Shown piece after piece: positions 1-5,869 of a stretch of 28,716 nt of DNA. Both the position numbers and the translations under genes were made by a program. The first letter of the stretch is position 1, and each line of letters begins with the position of its first letter. Below the pieces are notes generated by a model. The model was not told where the DNA came from. It was given only the letters and a program-made list of their open reading frames with translations, and ran no database searches. This stretch comes from JANXLS01 sp038227045 (GTDB lineage: Bacteria > Planctomycetota > SZUA-567 > H5-PLA8), in contig JBBRQD010000074.1 of NCBI GenBank assembly GCA_038227045.1, positions 1-28,716 of the forward strand, read 5' to 3'.

Positions 1-69
1 GCTCCTACTCCACGCCGCCAAATGCCCCCGCCACCGACGCTCCCGCCCGGTCTTCGCATCGCCATCCAT
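1..69 (-). CDS. IS66-type accessory protein (TnpA/Orf1-like), N-terminal fragment
   Basis: A minus-strand ATG at 69 is preceded, 8 nt away, by AGGAGG, and the frame stays open to the window edge (23 codons). The peptide contains RRWRGHLAAWSRS. This resembles the 'WR.HLAAW..SGLSQ.EYCR' opening typical of IS66 insertion-sequence accessory proteins, from memory of the family. The expected HTH and the remainder lie outside the window. Its distance from the GTAAGCG terminus at 141 (72 nt leader) fits the first ORF of such an element. Too little is visible to exclude another short ORF. Confidence 0.5.
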   Translation of the reverse strand, partial: MDGDAKTGRERRWRGHLAAWSRS

Positions 70-141
70 GCCGCTTCCCTCCTCGGCACAGCTTCAGCGA
101 TTCTTCAGGGAATTGGAAGATGGGGTTGATCGAACGCTTAC
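1..141 (-). mobile_element. Right-hand end of an IS66-like insertion sequence (truncated by the window edge)
   Basis: Read on the minus strand from position 141, the sequence begins GTAAGCGTTCGATCAAC. IS66-family terminal inverted repeats are known to start with 5'-GTAA and are often GTAAGCG. About 70 bp inside this end, a strong Shine-Dalgarno (AGGAGG, plus-strand CCTCCT at 78-83) precedes a minus-strand ATG at 69 whose short product resembles IS66 accessory proteins. IS66 elements make 8-bp target duplications, so 142-149 (CGAAGTTT) would be one copy. The other end and the transposase lie outside the window, so the family call rests on the terminus plus 23 codons. Confidence 0.6.
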
Positions 142-185
142 CGAAGTTTCGTGCACACCGCCTTTTTTCCGTGTACACTGCTGCC

Positions 186-776
186 ATGTTACCGATGCCG
201 GCAGATATGACCCTTTTAGACAGGATGGTGCTGGGCGTGGAAAGGGTGCGCGATCGATTGGCGCGGGCCACGGCGGCGTTGGAAACTGCCGGGATTTCGT
301 ATGCCGTCGCGGACGGAAATGCAGTGGCCGCGTGGGTAGCGACCGTGGATGCGGCAGCAGTGCGGAATACGCAGGATGTTGATATTTTGTTGAGGCGATC
401 TGATTTGGAGCGTGCTGCTCAGGCTTTGGACTCGGCGGGATTCGTGCGGCGAAATGTGCAGGGATTGGAAATCTTCCTGGATGGGCCTGACGCGAAAACG
501 CGCGATGCGGTACATGTCGTGATCGCCGGGGAAAAGGTTCGCCCTGAGTACGAGTTCGCCGCGCCCGATGTAAGCGACTCCGAAAGACCGGACGGAATTC
601 GCATCGTTGCGTTGGAGGCGCTGGTGCGGATGAAGTTGACCTCGTTTCGACGCAAAGATCAGGTGCATCTGCTGGACATGCTGGAAATCGGGCTGATTGA
701 TGCGGGTTGGACGAACAGGTTTGGCGCTGCCCTGGGCGCGCGATTGCAGCAATTGATTGACACGCCGGACACATAA
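186..776 (+). CDS. Nucleotidyltransferase-like protein (AbiEii / NTP_transf-type fold)
   Basis: A protein of 196 aa. The stretch around residues 44-66 (G-N-A-V-A-A-W, then R60, T62, D64 and D66 in RNTQDVDILL) matches the core of small nucleotidyltransferase-fold proteins, where the D-x-D pair binds metal. A later segment with K, R and D (MKLTSFRRKDQVHLLDML) matches the family's 'K...R.KD..Dl..L' helix. Substrate is unknown. Such proteins occur as AbiEii-type toxins or as stand-alone nucleotidyltransferase-like proteins, and no antitoxin partner is visible. The frame is open to the window edge, and an ATG at 120 with AGGGA upstream exists. However, 120-141 lies inside the IS66-like terminus, so the native start is more likely ATG 186 (or 207). 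A TACACT at 174-179 would place transcription start at or next to 186, so the message could be leaderless. The gene converges with the response regulator. Confidence 0.7.
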   Translation: MLPMPADMTLLDRMVLGVERVRDRLARATAALETAGISYAVADGNAVAAWVATVDAAAVRNTQDVDILLRRSDLERAAQALDSAGFVRRNVQGLEIFLDGPDAKTRDAVHVVIAGEKVRPEYEFAAPDVSDSERPDGIRIVALEALVRMKLTSFRRKDQVHLLDMLEIGLIDAGWTNRFGAALGARLQQLIDTPDT

Positions 777-780
777 ACCA

Positions 781-811
781 GCATGGATTTGCGAACGCCG
801 CAAATCCGTGC
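781..811. terminator. Bidirectional hairpin between convergent genes
   Basis: The arms at 781-793 and 799-811 form a 13-bp stem with one G-T pair. Its central part is GGATTTGCG against CGCAAATCC, with a 5-nt loop (AACGC). It sits 5 bp after the nucleotidyltransferase stop and 9 bp after the response-regulator stop on the other strand. No good T-run follows on either side, so it may act as a weak terminator or as a 3'-end stabilising structure. Confidence 0.55.
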
Positions 812-820
812 CACTCTCGA

Positions 821-2314
821 TTACATCACCTTCACCTTCGGCTTCAACCCATATTTCTCAATCCGGCTGCGCAGCGTATTGCGCGTGATTCCCAGCAGTT
901 TCGCCGTTTGCAGTTGATTGCCGTTGAGTTTCTCCAGCGCGCGGCCGATCAGCAGACGCTCCATATCTTCGATCAAGCTGGCTTTGCCGCTGCTCAGCAA
1001 CCGGTCGATGATATTGTCCATGTCCATGTCGGTAGAACTGGGCTGCGGCGCCGAGTGCGTCGGTAGCGCGACAGGCACTGCTACCGCGGGTAGCGCGGCC
1101 GCGGAGGGCGGCGGCTCGCTGCCGTATGGTTGTGTCGCCGGCCCGAAATCCAGGTTGTCGGTGCTCACGATACTGCCGTTGCACAGCACCATCGCGCGTC
1201 GGACGACGTTCTCTAACTGGCGGATGTTGCCCGGCCAATCATGCGCGCAGATCGCGTCCATCGCCTTCTGCGAGATGCTTTGCGCCTGGCTCGACAGCGC
1301 TTCGCGATGGCGGTGCAGGAAGTAGTGCACGATCTCCGGAATATCTTCGCGGCGTTCGCGCAGCGGAGGTAGCACGATTTCCATAACCCGCAGCCGATAA
1401 TACAAATCCTCGCGGAATCCGCCTTCGCGAATCAGCTTTTCGAGATTTTGATGCGTCGCCGCGAGAATTCGTACATTCACGCGGATCGTTTCCAGACCGC
1501 CCACGCGTTCGAACGTGTTGTTCTGGAGCACGCGCAGAATCTTGGCCTGCGTCGCGATGCTCATGTCGCCGACTTCGTCGAGAAACAGCGTGCCGTTGTC
1601 GGCCTGCTCGAATTTGCCGAGTTTGCGGCTCTCCGCACCGGTGAACGCGCCGCGTTCGTGGCCGAAGAGTTCGCCTTCGAGCAGGTTCTCGGGAATCGCG
1701 GCGCAGTTGACCGCGAGAAACGGCTTGTTGTTTCGCGTGGAATGCTGCCATAGGGCGCGCGCGACCAGTTCTTTGCCGGTGCCGGATTCGCCGCGAATCA
1801 ACACGGGCACTTCGCGCGGTGCCACCTGTCCAATCTTCTTGCAGACCTCGTGCATCGCGCCCGACTGCCCGATGATCCGGTCGGCCATGCCCAGCTTGGA
1901 TTGCTTCTTGCCATTGTTGTCAGCGATGCCGCTGTCGACGCGCTTGTTTAAGCGAGCGGAAAGCAGCGCTTTCGAGACGACGGTGTTCAGCATCTCCGTT
2001 TCGAACGGCTTCATGATGTAATCGTAAGCGCCGCGTTTCATCGCTTCGATGGCGGTTTCGGTCGAGCCGTGAGCGGTCATGATCACGACCATCTGGCGCG
2101 GCCGTTCGGTGCGAATCGTCTTAAGCAGTTCAAGTCCATCGGAACCAGGAATCTTGACGTCGAGCATCACCAGGTCGGGATCTTCCCCGCGCAACGCTTC
2201 GAATCCGGCCTCCGGCGTTTGCACCGCGGTGACGCGCCGGTCGTCGCTCGAAAGCTGCCGCGCCAGCGAGTAGCACACGCCTTCGTCGTCATCGATAATC
2301 AGGATTTTCTGCAT
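821..2314 (-). CDS. NtrC-family sigma-54-dependent response regulator
   Basis: A protein of 497 aa with the classical three-part layout. The receiver domain (1-120) has the acidic pocket D8-D10, phospho-acceptor D52, T80 and K102. The AAA+ domain (about 147-390) has Walker A GESGTGKE at 175-182, the sigma-54 contact loop GAFTGA at 222-227, and Walker B ending in LFLDE at about 243-247. A Fis-type HTH occupies the last 45 residues (RALEKLNGNQLQTAKLLG and what follows). An Ala/Pro-rich linker precedes the HTH. When phosphorylated it should activate RNA polymerase-sigma-54 promoters. The ATG at 2314 was chosen because the receiver starts immediately (MQKILIIDDD) and AGGAAA lies upstream. An upstream in-frame ATG at 2449 would add 45 unrelated residues inside the kinase gene. 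It lies 10 bp downstream of the kinase gene, so the pair is cotranscribed. I saw no -24/-12 promoter by eye in the window's intergenic regions, so the target genes are unknown. Confidence 0.93.
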   Translation of the reverse strand: MQKILIIDDDEGVCYSLARQLSSDDRRVTAVQTPEAGFEALRGEDPDLVMLDVKIPGSDGLELLKTIRTERPRQMVVIMTAHGSTETAIEAMKRGAYDYIMKPFETEMLNTVVSKALLSARLNKRVDSGIADNNGKKQSKLGMADRIIGQSGAMHEVCKKIGQVAPREVPVLIRGESGTGKELVARALWQHSTRNNKPFLAVNCAAIPENLLEGELFGHERGAFTGAESRKLGKFEQADNGTLFLDEVGDMSIATQAKILRVLQNNTFERVGGLETIRVNVRILAATHQNLEKLIREGGFREDLYYRLRVMEIVLPPLRERREDIPEIVHYFLHRHREALSSQAQSISQKAMDAICAHDWPGNIRQLENVVRRAMVLCNGSIVSTDNLDFGPATQPYGSEPPPSAAALPAVAVPVALPTHSAPQPSSTDMDMDNIIDRLLSSGKASLIEDMERLLIGRALEKLNGNQLQTAKLLGITRNTLRSRIEKYGLKPKVKVM

Positions 2315-2324
2315 AAGCGATTTC

Positions 2325-4148
2325 CTAAACCCCAGCCGGCTCCTGGCACGCGGGCAGCGACACTTTAAAGAGTGCGCCACGCCCAATATCTTTGCGAGGA
2401 GATTCAACTTCCAAACGCCCGCCATGCGATTCGACGATGCGCTTGACAATGGACAGTCCCAGACCGACTCCGGACTTTTTCGTCGTCACGAACGGTTGAA
2501 AAAGTTTCAACTGAACTTTTTCCGCCAGCCCCGGACCGTCGTCGGCGATTTCCAGCAGCGCTTCGCGGCCGGTGCCCACATCCGACAGCTTCGTGCGCAC
2601 ACAGACTCGACCGCGCTTGTCCACGGCTTGAATCGCGTTCAACACCAGATTGTAAACGACTTGCGACAACTGCGTGCCGTCGCCGCGCACCGGCAATTCG
2701 CCCTCGCACAGATCGATCATCATGCGCGTGCCTTCGCTCGCGGAAGACGCCAGCAGCAGCATGGACTCGTCCACGGTCGAATTGAAATCGACCGTTTTCA
2801 TTTCGGTCGGCTGGACCTGAGCGCGCGCCGTGTTGAGAAAGCCTTCGACGATCGCTTCCAGCCGCGCGATCTGCTTGACGATCATCTCCGAATCCTGCTG
2901 GGCATTGGCCGAGAATTTCTCCGTTTTGTGAATCGTTCCGAAGAGCATCTTGATGCTCGTCAGCGGGTTGCGGATTTCGTGCGCCAGGCCGGCCGCGAGT
3001 TCCCCCAGCATCGAATGCTTTTCCGAACGCCGCAGCGATTCTTCCGCTTCGAGCATGTGGCGGTGTACGCGCGCATTCTCGATCGCCAGAGCGCTCGAGA
3101 GCGCAAGGCTTTCGAGCAGGCTTCGGTCATGGCTGTCGAACCGCTTTCCGGCCGCGCCGAAAACACACAGCACGCCCAGCGGGCTTTCCTTCGAAATGAG
3201 CGGCACGGCAAGCAGCGAGCGCACGCTTGAGTCCAGCGAGAGCACCGTGCCGATGTTCGCGGCATGCACGTCTTCGAATGCCATCGCGATGTTTGACTGG
3301 ATCACGCGGCCGAGAAGCGAGCCTGCCACGGGCACCGGCGGCTGCTGGCGGTACTGATCCGAGCCGCCATGGCACGCCGCCATGTCAAAATCGCTCTCCG
3401 AATCGTTGATCAGAAAGACGGACACGACTTCCGCATGGCAGACTTTCGCGGTCAGTTCGACCGCTGTCGCCAGAACCTCGCGCAAATCCAATGAGCTGCT
3501 CAAGCCGCGCGCCACATCGCCGAGCAACTGTAGTTCGTCGGCGCGGCGCCGCGCTTCTTCATAAAGCTGCGTCGATTGAATCACGCGCGCCGATTGCGCC
3601 GCCAGCGACGTCAGCAGTGCCTCGTCTTCGGGCGTGAAATGATTGCGCTTAGACGAATCGCACGAGATCACACCGATGACACGCCCGCCGATCTTCATGG
3701 GAACGGCGAGTTCGCTCTTTAAATCTTGCTGTATGCTGATGTAGCGCGGATCCTTCGCGACATTGCCCAGGCGCAATGCCACGCCAGTCTCCGCGACCCA
3801 GCCCGTGACGCCCTGCCCGACCTTCAGTTTCGTACTAAAGATGCGCTTGCCTTTGAAACCCTCGGCCACTTCAACGCTCAGGTTGTCGTCTTCGTCGCAG
3901 AGCATCAGGCTGGCGGATGTGGCACGCGTGATGCTGAAAGCCGCTTTTAGAATGAGTTCGAGAACCTCCTTTGGCGACTTGTCCGCTCCCAGCGCCTCCG
4001 AAATCGGCGTCAGGGAGAGCATATCCACGTGATGAACTGCCGGGTTCGCTTCGAGTACTTGCGTATCCGATTCCCTTAGTTTTATCTGAGCGCGGCGAAA
4101 TGCCGATTTTGCCATGCGCGTGTCCTTTTTCTCACCTTTTCGAGCCAT
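2325..4148 (-). CDS. Soluble double-GAF sensor histidine kinase
   Basis: A protein of 607 aa with no signal peptide and no membrane segments, hence cytoplasmic. After a basic N-terminus come two tandem GAF domains (roughly 40-190 and 205-365). A HisKA domain follows with phospho-acceptor H390 in LAHEIRNPLTS. The C-terminal ATPase domain has the N-box (NLVLNAIQAV), G1 (DDGPGLA), F-box (LFQPFVTTK) and G2 (GVGLGLS). It should autophosphorylate in response to a ligand or redox state sensed by the GAF domains and pass phosphate to D52 of the adjacent regulator, as in NtrB/NtrC-like pairs. The signal cannot be read from the sequence. Start ATG 4148 has AGAAGG 5-6 nt upstream. An alternative ATG at 4115 also has AAAGGA upstream, and the frame is open to 4271, but that extension looks non-coding. 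Confidence 0.92.
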   Translation of the reverse strand: MARKGEKKDTRMAKSAFRRAQIKLRESDTQVLEANPAVHHVDMLSLTPISEALGADKSPKEVLELILKAAFSITRATSASLMLCDEDDNLSVEVAEGFKGKRIFSTKLKVGQGVTGWVAETGVALRLGNVAKDPRYISIQQDLKSELAVPMKIGGRVIGVISCDSSKRNHFTPEDEALLTSLAAQSARVIQSTQLYEEARRRADELQLLGDVARGLSSSLDLREVLATAVELTAKVCHAEVVSVFLINDSESDFDMAACHGGSDQYRQQPPVPVAGSLLGRVIQSNIAMAFEDVHAANIGTVLSLDSSVRSLLAVPLISKESPLGVLCVFGAAGKRFDSHDRSLLESLALSSALAIENARVHRHMLEAEESLRRSEKHSMLGELAAGLAHEIRNPLTSIKMLFGTIHKTEKFSANAQQDSEMIVKQIARLEAIVEGFLNTARAQVQPTEMKTVDFNSTVDESMLLLASSASEGTRMMIDLCEGELPVRGDGTQLSQVVYNLVLNAIQAVDKRGRVCVRTKLSDVGTGREALLEIADDGPGLAEKVQLKLFQPFVTTKKSGVGLGLSIVKRIVESHGGRLEVESPRKDIGRGALFKVSLPACQEPAGV

Positions 4149-4415
4149 CTCGTGCCTTCTGCTCACCCTGTAGCGTTTTAGGTAAATAACAAATGTATGG
4201 CCATTGTTCGAAAAATGAAGCAATTGATTTCGCTCTATGACAGAGTCTGTCAAGCGCCAGTGAATGGCCATTAGACATCAGAGTGGTTACAAATCAACAT
4301 TAATTGGAGTGGTATTATTTGAGCATAAAGGCGCGCAATCGAATCAGTGACGCACTTGCCGTTATTGGACTTGTATGAATTGAATAATCTGATTCCCGAG
4401 CGATTCGATTGGACT
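4149..4415. other. Intergenic region upstream of the two-component operon
   Basis: A 267-bp AT-richer gap between pgsA and the kinase gene, both on the minus strand. It contains the perfect palindrome at 4238-4252, a TTGACA-like hexamer on the minus strand overlapping it (plus 4248-4253), and two copies of ATGGCCATT at 4197-4205 and 4264-4272 flanking the palindrome. No convincing -10 lies 16-18 nt from the TTGACA. No gene is supported here, and I see no strong terminator for pgsA. Confidence 0.5.
4238..4252 (-). promoter_or_regulatory. 15-bp palindrome overlapping a putative -35 element (possible operator)
   Basis: TGACAGAGTCTGTCA is a perfect inverted repeat with 7-bp arms around a central G. 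On the minus strand it contains TTGACA (plus 4248-4253), about 100 bp before the kinase ATG. A symmetrical site over a -35 is the usual form of a repressor or autoregulator operator. The matching -10 is poor (AAATCA at 17-bp spacing), so promoter function is inferred only. Confidence 0.35.
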
Positions 4416-5048
4416 CTAGCCTTTTGGTGCTTGCGCGTTTTGGAAAAGATGCCGATTCGCATAAAAATAATCCGCGCCCGACCAAATCGTGACCACGGTG
4501 ACGACCCACATCATGGTATGAGCCAGCGATGTAACTTCCGCACCTTTGATCGCCGGTTCCATGGCGACCAAATCCTCGCCGAACACGATTGCCATGCCCA
4601 GCACGAGAAAAATGACCGTGCCTTGAGCGATGGCTTTTATCTTGCCGCTTGAACGTGCATGGACAAACACCCGCCGCTCAATGCCAAACGCGCGAATCAC
4701 CGTCACCAGCATGTCGCGATAAAACAGCACCATGACCATCCAGATCGGAATCCACTTGCCATGCGCCTGGCTGGCGAAAGAGAAAAAGACGCTCAAGCGA
4801 AATGTGGAGTCGGCGTAGGGATCGAGGATCTTGCCGAAATCCGAAACCTGGTTCAACTTGCGCGCAATAATGCCGTCGAGGATATCGGAGATTTCACTGA
4901 GGCTCATGACGACGAGACAGGCGATCAATCCCGCGCGCCCGCAAATCCAATCCGGCAGAAATCCGTCCTTCCCAGACCCTATAAAAAGCGTCAAAAATAC
5001 TGGGGCAGACGCGAGCCGGAAGAGCGTCAATATGTTGGGCACAGTCAT
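4416..5048 (-). CDS. pgsA: CDP-alcohol phosphatidyltransferase, probably CDP-diacylglycerol-glycerol-3-phosphate 3-phosphatidyltransferase
   Basis: A protein of 210 aa, the usual size for PgsA, with several hydrophobic membrane segments (about 8-24, 38-52, 98-118, 140-156 and 175-195). The complete family signature is present: D55-x2-D58-G59-x2-A62-R63-x8-G72-x3-D76-x3-D80. This is the metal and CDP-binding site. The enzyme joins CDP-diacylglycerol and glycerol-3-phosphate at the inner membrane, the committed step to phosphatidylglycerol and cardiolipin. Related enzymes using other alcohols (serine, inositol) share the motif. The opening PNILTLFR fits PgsA best. The start at 5048 lacks a clear Shine-Dalgarno. 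It is divergent from the Nudix gene and separated from the kinase gene by 267 bp. Confidence 0.85.
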   Translation of the reverse strand: MTVPNILTLFRLASAPVFLTLFIGSGKDGFLPDWICGRAGLIACLVVMSLSEISDILDGIIARKLNQVSDFGKILDPYADSTFRLSVFFSFASQAHGKWIPIWMVMVLFYRDMLVTVIRAFGIERRVFVHARSSGKIKAIAQGTVIFLVLGMAIVFGEDLVAMEPAIKGAEVTSLAHTMMWVVTVVTIWSGADYFYANRHLFQNAQAPKG

Positions 5049-5132
5049 AACGATAGATATAAGGCCCGAAGCGGAATCGCGAAAGTAAAATTCGTTCGGA
5101 TGTCCATTTCGATTTCATTTTTTCCGGTCGTT

Positions 5133-5156
5133 CTTTGCGTCTTTGTGCCTTTGTGT
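5133..5156 (+). repeat. CTTTGYGY 8-bp periodic repeat, three units
   Basis: Three consecutive octamers CTTTGCGT, CTTTGTGC and CTTTGTGT lie in the pgsA/Nudix divergent intergenic region. The same CTTTGCG unit recurs at 5740-5770 (inverted) and 5843-5858, so it is a dispersed short repeat family rather than a chance run. Similar CTTTGCG strings are, from general experience, widespread in environmental bacterial genomes. Function is unknown. Confidence 0.55.
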
Positions 5157-5197
5157 TAAAAACCTCTTCAAAGCTGCGTTGAAATCGAAAGGAACCC

Positions 5198-5728
5198 ATG
5201 TCCAATCTCACCGACAAAACCGTGATCCACAAAGGCCGTTTTCTCACCTATGCCAAGCGCGAGAATGGCTGGGAATTCGTCGAGCGCAACAACGTCTCGG
5301 GCATCGTCGGCATCGTGGCCGTTACGCCCGATCGCAAAATGCTGGTCATCTCGCACGTCAGTCCGCCTCACGCGAAAGAAGCCTACGAGCTTCCCGCCGG
5401 ATTGGCCGGCGACACGCCCGGACAGGAAGACGAATCGCTGTCCACCGCCGCCGCGCGCGAGCTGATGGAAGAGACCGGTTACGAAGCCACGGAGTTGAAG
5501 CTTCTTTGCCACGGCGCTACATCGGCCGGCATGAGCAACGAAGTCGTCAGCTTATATCGCGCCATTGGCGTGAAAAAAATCGCGGCGGGAGGCGGCGTCG
5601 AAGGCGAAAACATCACCGTCCACGAAGTCCCGCTGGACTCCGCGGTCGATTGGCTCGCCGCAAAAATAAAGGCAGGCTGCGTTGTTGACATGAAAATCTA
5701 CGCGGCGCTCTACTTCGCCACGCATTAA
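5198..5728 (+). CDS. Nudix hydrolase (ADP-ribose pyrophosphatase-like)
   Basis: A protein of 176 aa. The catalytic core of the Nudix box is clear at residues 87-95 (R87 E88 L89 M90 E91 E92 T93 G94 Y95), with the metal-binding E91/E92. The front half of the box is lengthened by a few residues (G-D-T-P-G-Q-E-D-E), so the exact G-x5-E-x7-REUxEExGU spacing is not met, as in several ADP-ribose hydrolases. The upstream LPAGL and the overall layout (an N-terminal strand region before the Nudix domain) fit enzymes that cleave ADP-ribose or related nucleoside diphosphates to clear reactive sugars. The substrate is inferred. AAAGGAA lies 5 nt before ATG 5198. The gene is divergent from pgsA and ends in a strong terminator. 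Confidence 0.85.
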   Translation: MSNLTDKTVIHKGRFLTYAKRENGWEFVERNNVSGIVGIVAVTPDRKMLVISHVSPPHAKEAYELPAGLAGDTPGQEDESLSTAAARELMEETGYEATELKLLCHGATSAGMSNEVVSLYRAIGVKKIAAGGGVEGENITVHEVPLDSAVDWLAAKIKAGCVVDMKIYAALYFATH

Positions 5729-5739
5729 GAATTGTCTAT

Positions 5740-5770
5740 CGCAAAGACGAAAGGCGCAAAGAACGGCAAG
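5740..5770 (-). repeat. Inverted copy of the CTTTGCG repeat
   Basis: On the minus strand this reads CTTGCCGTTCTTTGCG followed by CCTTTCGTCTTTGCG. It mirrors the copy at 5823-5858, and the two flank the terminator at 5787-5821. The whole 5740-5858 segment between the convergent Nudix and macroglobulin genes is therefore one large imperfect palindrome. Confidence 0.55.
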
Positions 5771-5786
5771 ACGACGGGAATGCAAA

Positions 5787-5821
5787 CGGGCTGGCGATCA
5801 ATCGCCAGCCCGCTCGTTTTT
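5787..5821 (+). terminator. Rho-independent terminator of the Nudix gene
   Basis: A 12-bp perfect stem, CGGGCTGGCGAT (5787-5798) with ATCGCCAGCCCG (5801-5812), is followed by CTCG and five T at 5817-5821. It lies 59 bp after the Nudix stop and 49 bp from the stop of the convergent gene. On the minus strand the tail is only GTTTGC, so termination should be stronger for the plus strand. Confidence 0.8.
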
Positions 5822-5822
5822 C

Positions 5823-5858
5823 CTTGCCTTTTCTTCGCTGTTCTTTGCGTCTTTGCGA
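5823..5858 (+). repeat. CTTTGCG repeat copy, direct orientation
   Basis: TTCTTCGCTG is followed by TTCTTTGCGTCTTTGCGA. It is closely similar to the reverse complement of 5740-5770 and to the copy at 5133-5156. It ends 12 bp before the stop codon of the macroglobulin-like gene. Confidence 0.5.
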
Positions 5859-5869
5859 GAGACTAAAAA

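Noticed and set aside
186..776. A toxin-antitoxin (AbiE-like) module
   Set aside because: Only the nucleotidyltransferase-like partner is present. The upstream neighbour is an IS end and no antitoxin-like gene is visible.
94..803. Long minus-strand frames opposite the nucleotidyltransferase gene
   Set aside because: The products are rich in Pro, Arg, His and Ser without motifs, while the plus-strand product has the nucleotidyltransferase pattern.
2341..2360. TGGCACGCGGGCAGC as a sigma-54 promoter
   Set aside because: It lacks the TTGC box at the required distance and lies inside the kinase coding sequence.
4149..4271. N-terminal extension of the histidine kinase to ATG 4271
   Set aside because: There is no Shine-Dalgarno at 4271, the extension covers the palindrome and promoter-like region, and its residues look random. 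ATG 4148 has AGAAGG.
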